Shown here: piece by piece, positions 1-10,942 of the stretch
Layout: every line of letters begins with the position of its first letter
How positions within the stretch are numbered: position 1 is the stretch's first letter
From: Schistocephalus solidus
Lineage: Eukaryota > Platyhelminthes > Cestoda > Diphyllobothriidea > Diphyllobothriidae
Reading direction: 5' to 3'
NCBI GenBank assembly: GCA_017591395.1
Contig: WEDG01002067.1
Location: 1-64,000, forward strand
Length of the DNA: 64,000 nucleotides
Position numbers and translations under genes: made by a program
The notes under the pieces: generated by a model
The model's input: the letters and a program-made list of their open reading frames with translations, nothing else
The model's database searches: none
What the model was told of the DNA's origin: nothing

Positions 1-1129
1 ACCAGGCCAGTTTCTGCTGGCGTTAGCAGAGAGCTATGCTTCAATTTATTAGTAGATCGCTATCAGAAAGGGTAGAATTCGCGAATTGAAACCTCGTCTC
101 ATTTTAAAAACACACAAGCGTCCCATCTAGGAGGCTGGAAACTAGGAGAAAAGAGGTGAATATTAGCACCTGGAAAAAGGGCATAAGGAGTTACAAAAAT
201 AAAAAGTCTGTAGGCCAGTTTAAAGTCGTAAAGGAGACCGGAATCGCAAGACTACGTTCCTCACTGTGTGACGCAAAAAGAATACAACACATGTTTCGTG
301 TCCTCCTCCTGTCTGGACGTACGGATTTGAGAGGCCCGAACTTATGCATATGAGTCCGTCAGGTGTAAACATGTCACTAAACTCTCACCTCCCTTAAGGA
401 GGACTTCCTTCCCAGAGTTCCATGGTGCTCAAAGGCCTTGGAAGATTAAGGAAAAGTCGAAGAGGTCGGGACGCTTGGAACTGAAACCAAAAATGTTTTG
501 AAAAGCCATCGCAAGTCATTTGCATACGTGCGGCTAAACCAAAACGAGTCCCTCTCAAAATAAGTACGTTTGTCTAGAATACGGAAATTTCACAAACACT
601 GCCAAAACTGCACTTAAACTTCAGCCCTGGTTGTGTTAGCCCTCAGCATACGCTGTCATTTTTATGATTTTTGTACATTGAAAATTAACATTACACTCAT
701 GGTTTCTGCCAGCCAGTCTAAAGACGAACATCAGCTAATTCCTCCTCACTTCCGTTTAAGTTCCTGTCAAAAAGTAGAAACTGAAAAATGAAGAATTTTA
801 GAATTGTTTACAGTATCGATCTAACAGAAATCACCAGCATAACCGGAGGTCATTTTTCTACTGAGTTCGCGAGTATAAATCATGAAGAACAATTGTGGGG
901 ATCTAAGACTATAATTTAATATACATTCCTACACGGAAACCGTGCATATGCTGCTGCCCACTGGTCGTGCTATAATTTGCAGCCAAAATGAAAGGGACGA
1001 GGAGTTCAGCAATGAAATTTTACTACTATCTTACAACGCATTTTGACGCCAGTTGCACGCTGTTAAGAATGCCCACAAGCTATTAATTACTGCAGGTTCC
1101 TGCATAGTCATTACTGTGTGCACATTTTG
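1..1129. other. No gene recognised (upstream of visible zinc-finger exons)
   Basis: I see no exon with convincing protein content, no RNA gene and no clear repeat here. Because the zinc-finger gene is entered in mid-frame at 2090, this stretch may be an upstream intron of that gene. Confidence 0.4.
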
Positions 1130-1600
1130 CGTGACTGACTAGTGGACCCAGAGTCAGCTTTGGGGGGCTATCTCTGAATGTGGCCTCTTGGACACCCTCC
1201 TTCTAATGGGGTCCGAGCAACCCCTTTTCACGAACACCTAGTACATCGTGCTACGGTCAGGTCGTTTGTGGCACGTGTAGATGGGCTTTTCAGTTTCGTG
1301 AGTTACTACACCTGCTCCTACCACCGGTTGTTGAGATTCTGTGTTTTCACCGAACCAACCCCTTTTTTGTGACCCCATTGCACCTTGCGATTGGACTAGT
1401 TAGTGAGTGGCATTCGTAAACAAGCTGTTTAGGTTTGTCAGGCGCTGCGTCCACGACTGCCTTCGGCCGTCTTGGCAACATTTCACCACCAGAATCTAAT
1501 AGGTAAGGAGGAGATGAGTGCGTTAGATGCTGCGCAAGTCTGCCTCATTATAAACTAATTCACACGCAAGTCAGCTCTGCTGCACCCAGCACTCCGTTGG
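1130..1600 (+). repeat. Degenerate SINE-like repeat copy
   Basis: Two blocks match the better copies at 2890-3450 and 28645-29060 in the same order. One is the segment around the phrase 'atgtggcctcttggacacc'. The other is the segment running from 'gaggagatgagtgcg' to 'cacgcgcaagtcacc'-like sequence near 1575. The middle is too diverged to align by eye. Old copy. Confidence 0.55.
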
Positions 1601-2089
1601 CAGCGTTTTTTGTGACGGTAGAGCTATTGCGCATTGGCTAGGTATTCCGGGCTCGCTAAAGTCACTTAATTTTAGTTTTTTTCAGAAGACACAGTCCAAA
1701 CACTCTGCCTTTGAAAGGAAGGATATATGAATTTTGGGTTTGAAACTGTTCAGGTATCCTAAATTCTTCCTTTCAGCAACGAAAAAAAAACACGAAATCA
1801 CTGAAAGTGAAATTGCATTAGTCTGAGCTCCGAAATCCGTTTTACGTGTAAGCCCTGTAGACGATCTTCCCTACCAGGAACACTAACCAAACTTGTATGA
1901 ATAAAGTTTAAAAGAACTGAATAGTTGTCAGTATAGTTTTAAAGAACAGAACTCGGAACAAATTTTGCATTCAACCCTTGTATCTTCCTGGGTTTTCTTG
2001 TTGAACACTGAGCGCCAAAAATAGTAGGTTTTTAATCTTTATCAGACGCCGTTTTCTATCTAATCGATCGACTTTCCTACTGGTTTCAG

Positions 2090-2242
2090 GAATCCATCTG
2101 TAACAGCGAGGCTGTAAGGGAAGAGTTGATGGATCCGGATCTGATGGACAGCGTTTCAGTGCGTGAGCAGCAAATTGCCGCGACGTCGCTAAAAATGCAG
2201 TTTGCGAGGATCAAGGAACTGGTGAAGATGGAACCAGAGGAG
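2090..2242 (+). CDS. Zinc-finger gene, internal exon
   Basis: The acceptor is a pyrimidine-rich tract ending TTTCAG at 2089, and the donor is GTACGA at 2243. The 51 codons are open, start and end in phase 0, and encode a strongly helical acidic/basic segment (VREQQIAATSLKMQFARIK). This is too short to stand out by length but is clearly coding-like. Confidence 0.65.
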
Positions 2243-5200
2243 GTACGAACCCTGGCAAGGGGAAACTTTCAATTTTAACATTGCAAATGAACCGTAAAAT
2301 TGCTAGGAATCTGGAGTAAAGTTTCCGCGATAAGAACCGTCATTCACAGCGGTTTGCTAATTTTCAAATTTGCTGCGGTGAGCCGATTTCGTGAACCACA
2401 GCTCACCAGTGAAACTATAGGCATATGTTGCATTTCAGGTAGTCGAATGTAGTTTGCTAGATGTACCTGATATGAATGGCTTTTCCGTTGAATGAGGATT
2501 TGGGTTCGTTATCGGTTTTAAGGCTATCAAGTTTCGGAAAAATAACTGCGTAATCCACATCGTCTACCAAATCTACTCCTTTGATTGTACTCGTTCGCAG
2601 ATCGAAGCCCCAAACCCAAGCGCTTGTATCTCGGATTTCCTTTGGCCGCCTGTTGCATCTGCATGGTGTTCGGATCATCAGGGATTATCAAACATTTGCC
2701 GTGTGTGTTTTACGATGGCAGTAAACTTTATCTTATCCATCATCGCACCCACACTCGTCTACAGTCGTCTCGAACTCATCTCCATTGGGCACGGAGGTAG
2801 TGATCAAGGCCGATGAAGGACAAGCCGCCTTCCCTATTAACAAACTACCCCACCAGTCACGTCATCGCTTGTGACAGTGTACCGCATAGTATCGTAAAAT
2901 TTCTCCCACATCAGGCAACTGGCCGGCTCGGACAGTGGTTTGATTTTGGGCGTGGGGGAGAGAGTGAGGTCGAGAGCTCAGTGCATTTTCCTCACTATAA
3001 AACAATCTGATGCGCTTGAAACTATCACGGTGCGCTCAAAAGCCGTGGCTTTGAAAGTTTGCCAACTGACGGGATAACTCGGACTGCATGGTCAGCAGAA
3101 TGTGTGTTTTTGTGTGGAGTGGCTGACTGACGGACTGAGAGTCAGGCTGCAATGGCTCCTTCTTAATGTGGCCTTTATGGCACTCCCACTTCGTGGGATC
3201 CGAGCCAGGTGTGGTGGTACGCCCAGGGCGACTCTGGGCGTGCCAGCCGCCTGCGTCCTCTCCCGCCTCCGGTCTTCTTGACTCTGGCATGACACCGGGT
3301 TCAGGTGGGGAGGAGGAGAGTGCGGTAGCTGCAACACACAGGCTACTAGCACTTAAAAATAATTCACGCGCAAGTCACCGTCCCTACACCACCCTTCCGT
3401 GGAGCATACGGTGGACATCGTCGAAATCGACGGTCGAACTATCGTAAAATTTAAAAGTGAACTGTGAAAAGTGAACAAGATGGGGTTAAGGCAAGTTTTG
3501 GTCCCTGCAGAACCTATAGCAGGGCCTGGTCATGGTATGCTGTAATCATGATAATTACAGAACGTACTACCAAGTCCCACACACGAAAGTTCGACCGTCG
3601 TAGTCCGACGATGTCCACCGTATGCTCCACACCGGTGGTGCAGGGACGGCGACTTGTGCACGTGGATTAGTTTTTAGCGATAGTCGCCTGCGCTGCAGCT
3701 GCCGCACTCTCCTCCTCCCCCACCTCAGCCCGATGTCATGACAGAGTCAAGAAGACTGGAGGCGGGAAAAGAAGCAGGTGGCTGGCGCCCCTGGGTGTAC
3801 CACCACACCTGGCTCGAATCCCACGGAGTGGGAGTGCCATAAAGGCCACAATAAGAAGAAGCCATTACAGCCTGACTCTCAGTCAGCCAGTCAGCCACTC
3901 CACACAAAACACTCATTGGGCTGACCGCGCGGTCTGAGTTATTCCGTCAGTTGGCAACCTTCCAAGCCACGGTTTTAAGCGCATTGTGTTAGTTTCAAGC
4001 GCGTCATATGTTTATAGTGAGGAAAAACGCGCTGAGCTGTCGACCCCACTCTACCAAACCCCCACCATCAAGCTCACCATCCAAGCCGGTCAGTTGTCTG
4101 ATGCGGAAGTAGGCAAAGCTGCTCGTGACCTCGTCTTTGCGTACTACGTACACGACCTGCCCCCAAACACATGTGTGAGATAGCCAGAGGTCACGTGAAG
4201 AAGGAGCCATCACAGCGTGACTCTCAGACCACCAGTCATCCACTCCACACAACATAAAATTGGACTGACATGCGAGGTCTGAATGTAATTGTCAGTTGGC
4301 AGCCTTCCAACTCACGGCGCCTATCGCCCCGTGATATTCTCAAGCTCAGATCACACATGCAACAGAGGAGTCTCATGGAAAAGGAGCCGAGGATCATACT
4401 TGCATCTCAATCAGCTATACAGACTGAGAGCATGTTTTTTTAGTGCTTCGTATGATCATGTGAAATGCATAGGTTGATAAAGAGTGATGTAGGGTTATGC
4501 TATAGCTGGCGGTGTTTTACCGCAGGTTTTCATGAAGACGCATGTGACCTAATAGGCCCACGTGGTGTGTGAATGTGCGTGGGCAGTTCGGACAGTTGAG
4601 TTGAGTGCGGCGAGTGTATGTTGGTGCTATTGGAATGGGTTCACCGGTCTCTGTGCAATGGATTCGCAAGTGACCGACCAGGCCGATGCGTGACTTGCAT
4701 GTGCGGGGACGATGTGAGAAAGATAGGTCGGGATTTGCTGAGTCTGGTTGGGGGTTCTGTTGCTGGTACTTGTAGTCCAGCTCATGGGAGGACTATAGGA
4801 AGTGTTAATGGGTGTGTATGATGTGCTGGCATCGCGGTGGATTCTGCTTTCGTGGATGCGCATGTGACCGAGCAGGCCCAGGCGATGAGGGAATGCGCAG
4901 GGGAAGTGAGGACATTGGAGGCGGTGGTCTCTGCTGTGTGTTGGTGCTCCAGGTACTAGTTCACCAGTCTATGTGTGATGGACTCGTAAGGGAGCGACCA
5001 GGCCGATGTGTGATATGAATGCGCGATCGCAAAGAAGACAGTTTAGGAGAGAGTCCCCATCGCTGCTGGTGGTGGTGGTGACGTTGGCGGCGAAGACGGT
5101 GGTTGGAGTAACAGGCGATGAGCATTGGAATGTGGGCCCTATGATGGTGGAAGTGATGGAATTGATGCCAGGAGTGAAAGTTGGGCAGTCCGAAGGAGGG

Positions 5201-7749
5201 TTGGCAGAAGTTGGAATTGTCGGATTGTTGGTGCATTGCGTTCGAAGATGTCCGATCAGACCGATTCACCCGCGGAATGTGCGTTGACAGCGTGGGCACG
5301 TTGGCAGGGTTTGGGCATTGGCGGTGTTGCTCTGCGGTGCTTGTGACTTGCGAGCCGCCGTTTTGGTCTTAGCAGAGGCGATCTGGTTGGCCTCATAGAT
5401 TACTGCACCAGTCTTCACGGATCTTCTCCATGCAGGTCTACCTGGGCAAGGTCCTCCCAGGTCGTTGGGTTGGTTTGCAGTCGTATCAGAAATTTCTTCA
5501 AAGTGTCTTTCTAGCGTTGTTTTTGACGTCCCCGTCGGCGAGCATCCGTAGCGGCCTCTTCGTAGGAAAGTCGTTTGGGTAGTTGCTCGTTGTCCATTCT
5601 CACCAGGTGGCCGCTCCATCGCAGCTGCACTTGCCTCAGCATGGCGTGGATGCTGAGGATTCCGGTCAGCTCCAGGACTACCGTGTCCGGTATCCTGTCT
5701 GGCCTTCTAAGCTTCAGTGTTCAATGGAGGTAGCTGAGATGGAAATGATTCGGCTTCCTGGCTTGGTTCGGAGTAGACGGTCCAGTTCTCTGCTCCGTAA
5801 AGGAGTTTCGTCAAGACTACGGCCTTGTACATCTTCAGGTTGGTTCAGCTCAGTTTTTATTAAGGGAAAGGCAGGCGACGCCTTTGAACTCCCTATTGAT
5901 TTCAATGACATTGTAAATTAAAAAGGCTGACACATACTTGACGTTGGACAAAGGGTTATCTCCCCGTCACTCTACCGGGCATCTGAAGAAAAAAATATAA
6001 AACAATTTTAATCAATAATACGGAGTAGTAGGTTCGATAACGCGTAAATTGTGAATGTGGATTGGTTAAGGAAATGTGCTAGTTTCTGATCTCGTGGTTA
6101 TACACATGGCTGTACTGGTCAAACATTTTACATTTTCTTGTTCAGAAAATTAATTAAAAATTCGACCGCTCCCCTTCCGACCATCCGGGGTTGGACCGGT
6201 GCCGTCCTCGAAACCATGACTTTTACCCTCTGGGAAGTAACCGTAGCTGTTCACCGTTTTCGGTAAACTTATAATCTTGGACCAGATGGCGTCCCGGTCT
6301 GTATTGTAAAGGCGGATGCTAATGATATTTTCCCGTCCCTTATGTTTAACATATTTAATCTACCTCTGAAAAGTTAAACTCTTTCCTAGTGTGGAAGGAA
6401 TCACACATTCTACCTATCCCCAAACACAGCCAATTTAAGTCATTTGACGAATTTTGACCAATCAAAGCACTCTCCGCAGCTTCGAAAATCTTGGAGAACT
6501 TGACCAAAGATAAGATGATGCACCACTTAGGCGAAATTAACCTACTGATTGCGGCCCAGCATGGGTTCCTCAAAACAAGGTCTTGTGATACCTGTCACCT
6601 CTCTTTCTTTGATCACGTTTTACAATCAAATGGCAATGATTTTGCACTTTTCATAGTCTATTTCGATTTCACTAAGGCCTTTGATATTGTTGACCATGCC
6701 ATTCTTCTCCTGAAACTCTCCGCTATCGGTATACGTAGCGAATTTCCGAACTTGATATCTTCTTACCTAAGCTCTCGCGCACAAACGTGTTGAAAGATCA
6801 CGAATGCTAGCTCCAACTCTGCACGTGTGAGTAGTGGAGATCAAATCAGGGAAGTGTGCTTGGACCGCTCTTATTTTGTCTTTTTGTCAATGACGTACCA
6901 GGTTTATTTCGAAATGGTAGACCCCTTTATGCATGCCGACGATTTAAAAAGTTCACTTCAGTTCCGTTTTAGTAAGGGAAATGTAAGCGAAGACTTTAAA
7001 CTCCCTACTTACAATCACCGCAAATAATATGAACTTTGCATTCCAGGCCCATCAGCAGTACTACTGCCAAGGTCGTCGGAAGGTGGCTGAAAACTGCAGC
7101 AGTGCTGGCTCGAGTGGTGGGACCTTACAGACATCCCCTACGACAGGGATGGTTGGAAACATTAAAACCTGCGATGGATCCCATTCACCTGGTGGCAGTG
7201 CAACGAAACGTCGTCGTCTTTGTCCTAGTATGTGTCCCAAAGCTGACGACAGGCCTGCCAGTGGGGATGGAATAACCCTGTCTGGTGGCCTCAAAGTCAC
7301 CGCAGCCTCACCTATTTCGGTGGCTGAAAGCGAATCACCGCCGCATTCAATACGCATTAACAATGCCTCCAATGGCGGTGTTAATCTCGTCAACGGGGAC
7401 TGGGAGTTGTGTGGAACCTCCGAGCTCCGTTGCCGACTTTGTGGATATGTTGGGCAAACACCACGTGGTATGAAAATGCACAATCGCTTACACGAGTGCT
7501 CCGTCTCCGCCACGACCCAGTAAGTTGAGAAATCTTTCGAAATTTGATATGAATCATATGCATCTTACTGAATTATCGATAGTAATATGTATTTTAATGG
7601 TTTACAGTCAGATCGCGAAGCAACACCAGCAACAATCCGACAAGGCACCCAGCCCTGGCACCAAGGCTGCTAGCACTCTCGAGGCAAACACAGTTATAAC
7701 AAGTCCAATCTGCTCCCCACAATCCTTCCGTGCGCAACCACTCTGCTAG
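2090..7749 (+). CDS. C2H2 zinc-finger protein, last three exons (partial gene)
   Basis: The 3' part of a spliced nuclear-type gene, probably a DNA- or RNA-binding regulator. Exons 2090-2242, 7047-7519 and 7608-7749 join in frame. The first is 51 codons, phase 0, with donor GTACGA; the second starts after TTCCAG and ends with donor GTAAGT in phase 2; the third starts after TTTACAG and reaches TAG at 7747-7749. The predicted 256-residue tail begins with a charged helical stretch (VREQQIAATSLKMQF region). It then has a Ser/Gly/Pro-rich linker with a KRRR basic patch, one canonical finger (C-X2-C-X12-H-X3-H near 7430-7495), and a Gln/Ser-rich end. Upstream exons must lie left of the window. I do not recognise the orthologue. 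The 4.8-kb intron is filled with retroelements. Confidence 0.7.
2243..2889. other. Intron sequence, nothing recognised
   Basis: First part of the zinc-finger gene intron. Short ORFs on both strands overlap one another and have no family resemblance. Confidence 0.4.
2890..3450 (+). repeat. SINE-like repeat copy, + orientation
   Basis: Matches the copies at 3580-4330 and 14545-15330 (both reversed) and 28645-29060 (same orientation). The monomer runs from a 'gcgc..aagccgtgg' start, through 'gtgtggagtggctgac' and 'gtggcctttatggcactcc', to a terminal block around 'gagcatacggtggacat' and 'cggtcgaac'. The first ~140 bp (2890-3030) correspond to the end of a preceding monomer, so this is a truncated dimer. 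Confidence 0.8.
3580..4330 (-). repeat. Dimeric SINE-like repeat, - orientation
   Basis: Read on the - strand, two monomers follow each other. The first (about 4330-4000) starts 'ggcgccgtgagttggaag' and the second (about 3985-3580) starts 'gcgcttaaaaccgtgg'. This is the same dimer layout as 14545-15330. It directly continues the - strand LINE-A tail that ends near 4330, and faces the + copy at 2890-3450 across a 130-bp spacer, making a large inverted pair. Confidence 0.8.
4330..5850 (-). mobile_element. LINE-A family, 3' end with zinc-finger tail (5'-truncated)
   Basis: The - strand reads the C-terminal region of the same non-LTR retrotransposon as 24440-28648. The RT-distal part (SGHLVRM-like, 5600-5850) is followed by a segment with [11 protein letters not shown] and AIYEAN-like motifs, then a finger beginning CPRCQRTF near 5290. 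Downstream are degenerate fingers (HITHRPGRSL, HASAWSVTCE frames) down to ~4560 and an untranslated tail to 4330. Frame changes and stops show it is dead. Everything 5' of ~5850 is missing, and the break abuts another LINE tail. It lies antisense in the zinc-finger gene intron. Confidence 0.8.
5850..6000 (-). mobile_element. CR1-like LINE 3' tail fragment (family C)
   Basis: On the - strand this matches the tail of the LINE at 34370-36215: 'gagataaccctttgtcc', then 'cattgaaatcaatagggag', then the hairpin AGGC-GTC-GCCT, then 'tttcccttaataaaaactgag'. Only the last ~150 bp is present. Confidence 0.75.
6160..6950 (+). mobile_element. LINE-E family RT fragment
   Basis: Reads the fingers and palm of the same RT as the - strand element at 44590-48965. 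Segments include ILPIPKHSQFKSFDEF, a KDKMMHHLGEINLL stretch, AAQHGFLKTRSCDT, then YFDFTKAFDIVDHAIL and a degenerate active site reading HADDLK near 6935. Stops and frameshifts interrupt it; the longest open piece is 6491-6793. It is inserted in the zinc-finger gene intron in the sense orientation. Confidence 0.8.
6950..7022 (-). mobile_element. CR1-like LINE 3' tail stub
   Basis: The - strand reads 'agggagtttaaagtcttcg', then 'acatttcccttac' and 'aactgaagtgaac', the terminal block of family C, with a weakened hairpin. It ends about 25 bp before the splice acceptor of the exon at 7047. Confidence 0.6.
7047..7519 (+). CDS. Zinc-finger gene, exon carrying the C2H2 finger
   Basis: The acceptor is TTCCAG and the donor is GTAAGT; 473 nt, entering in phase 0 and leaving in phase 2. 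It contains the C-X2-C-X12-H-X3-H finger (CRLC to HNRLH). The KRRRLC patch near 7207-7225 may be a nuclear localisation signal. The antisense ORF across the same region is a shadow. Confidence 0.7.
7608..7749 (+). CDS. Zinc-finger gene, terminal exon
   Basis: Starts after TTTACAG in phase 2 (completing a His codon) and encodes 46 further residues rich in Gln, Ser and Pro, ending ...QPLC and TAG. The 88-bp intron before it has clean GT-AG borders. Confidence 0.65.
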
Positions 7750-8879
7750 GAAGCGTGGCCAGCTTTCCCACCTCAGCGAATTGTGATGTAAAACCCATTG
7801 AAATAACCAGAAACCACGATCCCCTAAGTTAACCTTGAAGCCATGGAAGCGCATACCTTGTACAAAATTCTAAACCCACCGTCTTTACATCATTTAAAAA
7901 TTGCATTATGATTTTCTTTCAGTCTCTATTGAAAAACTCTTAAAAGCAGTCTTGGGACTCGTGCAAAATAACTAGGCGTATGGAAAGAACAATATTCCTG
8001 GAGCTTACGAAGTGAGGCAGATCGAAAACTTGGACGAAAATGGCGTATCATCGGCCCATCAGTCAGAGGCCTTGAAAAACTTTATGATTTTGCAGCGATA
8101 ACGGTCAGGAAGAGCCTGTAGTCGAAATTTCTTCTCTACACTAGGTTGATGAGAAGTCACTGTAAGGTGAGCCGGCTATATACGGTAAACCTCTGAAGAC
8201 GCGCGTTACGATACTGTCACGAAGAATTTCTCTGACAGCGTAGGAGGCTACGCATTAAGAACTGCGGAGGTAATAGCGGTTCATAGTTAAAGCGGAGGAC
8301 GGACTGGCTGAGCTTGATTCACTTTTATGGGGAAGACGAATCCCCAGGAGGAGCTCCTCTTGTCCAACACAACATCATACCCGAGGTTTAAACGGCACAC
8401 TAGGTAGGGGTGCGCCCACAGCACGGCATGAGAGTTGAACTTACGGGACACAAATAAACCCGTAATCCATTTTTTTACAACTGCTACCCCTCAAGAACTG
8501 CCAAGATGAACCTGAAAATGACCGCAGATGGATCGCTCCCCAGACACATAATACACACTGGAACAGGGATAAAGCACGGTCGGCAGAGAGAGCATGCGGC
8601 CCCAGCCGCCACACGAGTGCGTGGTCAACCAGAGTACGGAAACCGGAAAGTTGTCACGGTGCATTTGGGACCGATCTTTTAAACAGAGGCGCCCACTCTC
8701 CCCCTTTTTATTCGCACACAAAAGCCTTTTAGACTGTAACACAAGCACCTGACTATTTTCATTCTGCAAAATTTCTTAGGTTTTGTTGCTTGTTCTTTTC
8801 GAAACGCAACGTCGAATCGCATGCCCTTGGAGTAGCAAGGCAATTTTAAATCATTGTAAAATGTAACAACCGGGAGAGA
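7750..8879. other. Spacer / probable 3' UTR, no second gene seen
   Basis: No coding-like segment. An AATAAA at 8453-8458 could be a distant polyadenylation signal for the + strand gene, but nothing confirms it. The ORF at 8491-8769 (-) has no resemblance to a family. Confidence 0.35.
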
Positions 8880-9235
8880 CGCGTGTTCGCCCCATACTTG
8901 AGTCCTTACAACAAGTCACAGGGTAGATGCGCTAGGCCAACACAGAGGCCATATTAAGGCACAGCAGGCGTTATTGGAGATGCGCACCCCATAACAAATG
9001 CCTCACATAGAGGGGTATAATGGCACGCATGTATGCGGTTTCACGCCACGCCAGCCACATGCGTCCGATCCCACCCCCAGTCTTATTGACTTTATCAAGA
9101 CACCGGAGCCAGGTGAGTGATGAAGGAGATAGAGAGAGAGTGCGCAAATCCCCGTCCCTAAGTCTACACTGCTTCGATGCACATGGTAGACTTTGTCCGA
9201 ATCAACGGCCAAACTGTTTTGAGTCATTGCATTTT
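8880..9235 (+). repeat. Degenerate SINE-related repeat
   Basis: Shares the block 'gtagatgcgctaggccaac' with 11300-11350. Its second half (from about 9040) resembles the SINE-like monomer: 'cgccagccacatgcgtcc', then a gtcttattgact segment, 'gacaccggagccagg' and a terminal 'catggtagactttgtccg'. Ancient copy. Confidence 0.5.
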
Positions 9236-9783
9236 GTGAGAACTCCTTACCGAAATTCTTCCCTATTCAAGAATGAAAGCATACCGTATTTTCTCCATAG
9301 CATAACTTCCAGGCAAAAAGTAAGATCTAATTCTGTGCAACAACAAGACTCGATCAGTTGATGTAATTGAAAAACCTGCAAAGTCCCGGATTGAGTTTAA
9401 CTGTTTAAAAACGGTAGATAAACCCTAAATAGTCAACCCTTTCTCCCTAGTCTCTGTTAGAACTAGTTTCCGGTTAACTTTACTTATCTATTATCCTTAA
9501 AGTCATTTAAAAGTCCCAAAGCCGACAAAAACGTTACCCTCAAACGTAAGGAGCAGTGCCTCGATCGCCTACATGAAAACCAAACTGATGAGCGTATTCC
9601 AAGGAGACTTAAGATTCCCTATTGCATTAGTTGAGTAACGCTCACCGATCGTTAACGGAACTCACTCGTACCGTTCTGTCTAGGGGCTCACGCTCGAGCC
9701 CCGCCAGCAGCCACACAGCTACTAGGCAGACTCGGGTGGAGCACCACTTGTAGCCACACAGTGCCTAGCAGTGGTCGAGGCAG

Positions 9784-9836
9784 ATTAACAATGCCGACAA
9801 ATACAAGTCTTCCTTGTCTTTGTTGGCATTGTTAAT
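9784..9836. repeat. Perfect-length hairpin, 24-bp arms
   Basis: Arms 9784-9807 and 9813-9836 pair over 24 positions with one G-U wobble and one mismatch around a 5-nt loop. It lies about 220 bp beyond the CNOT10 stop. It could be a small foldback repeat or a structured RNA; the sequence alone does not decide. Confidence 0.6.
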
Positions 9837-10057
9837 TCCCTATTGCGTCTGATAAGAGCTTTTTTCGATACCGAAAGACCTCTGGGTTACTTTTAGTGAA
9901 ACAATAAAAAGTAGAAAACAAAAGGAATGACAGCGTACACATAATTTGTACGTTGGCACAGACTCGTAGAGTAACGGGGGAAGGGTGGGCGGGCGTGGGG
10001 AAGTAAGTCGGTGAACAAAACTAGAAAACATGTTCCATAGGAAAATCCAGTCGTTGC

Positions 10058-10942
10058 CTATAGAGGTGGCCACTCTGAGTCGTTAGGAGCCAGAACCGAA
10101 GAGTTGTTGGTTGTGACTCCCCAGTGTCCGCTGGCACCGATCTGCCAACTTGAGGGCTGCTGTGGAGGATTGCTGGCAGTGTTGACGGTCCCAGTACTTC
10201 CCCCTGCCGGTGATTCCTGTATTTGAAGGGTGAAAGAGTGTGACTGGCGCATCTGCTGCTGCTTCTTCTTCTGTTGCTGCTGTTGCTGCAGAGCAGCTAA
10301 CCGCTGCAACATCTGTACGCGCTCATGCAGACCCCCATCCCTTCCGAGCACCACCGGCTCGACTGTCGTCGAATTGGGCGCCGATAGATATGCCGTTCCG
10401 GAGGACGGCTGACTCTCACAGAAACCGGCAGGGCCTCCGCCATCTAAGCCGCCACCGCCACCACCGTCATCTATCTCAAAGAGAACCATGGAGTTGGGGT
10501 TGCGACTGATGGTCCGAGAGCGGGAAAATGACGAGAAGAGGGAGTAGAGGGTCGGATCGGTGAGCCTGCCACCGGCCTTTGCAACATGGCCCAGGTGACT
10601 GCGGACAAAATTGAGCGCTGCGGACAGCCGACCAGCGGAGAGATCGAGGTAGAGCCAGAGGCGGATGAAGTGTGCCGGAAGGAAGGTTCGTGGCGACGGG
10701 GGTGGTGCGAGACGTCCCTCCAAATCCGAGGACGATTGATGGAAGGGTACCAGGGGGTTGGGGTAGAGGAGGTTACGGTGCTCTTCACTGCCGTGGCAGA
10801 TGAGCGGACTATAGGGGTCCCAGGAAGAGTGATCACTGGCCAGGAGAGCGGGAGCAGCGTTCTCAAGGAGATGGCGGGACATAGAGTAGTCGCCTCTTAC
10901 AGCACAACAGACAGCCATGTTGTACAGCAACACACCAATTGC
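10058..10942 (-). CDS. CNOT10: CNOT10 exon 9 (terminal)
   Basis: The acceptor is ATTTCTCCAG, phase 0. It opens with [20 protein letters not shown], the conserved last TPR region of CNOT10, then [20 protein letters not shown] low-complexity tail follows, with [10 protein letters not shown], a Gln/Lys run (about 10255-10310) and a final SEWPPL before TAG at 10058-10060. The + strand ORFs in this interval are antisense shadows caused by the CAG/GGC repeats. Confidence 0.88.
   Translation of the reverse strand, partial: AIGVLLYNMAVCCAVRGDYSMSRHLLENAAPALLASDHSSWDPYSPLICHGSEEHRNLLYPNPLVPFHQSSSDLEGRLAPPPSPRTFLPAHFIRLWLYLDLSAGRLSAALNFVRSHLGHVAKAGGRLTDPTLYSLFSSFSRSRTISRNPNSMVLFEIDDGGGGGGLDGGGPAGFCESQPSSGTAYLSAPNSTTVEPVVLGRDGGLHERVQMLQRLAALQQQQQQKKKQQQMRQSHSFTLQIQESPAGGSTGTVNTASNPPQQPSSWQIGASGHWGVTTNNSSVLAPNDSEWPPL

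Noticed and set aside
2890..3450. SINE-like repeat as a tRNA-derived SINE
   Set aside because: A 'ggtcgaac'/'gttcgacc' block at its end recalls a B box, but I find no A box at the right spacing and no cloverleaf.
7061..7513. 150-codon - strand ORF opposite the zinc-finger exon
   Set aside because: Shadow of the + strand exon, which has the canonical C2H2 spacing and good splice sites.
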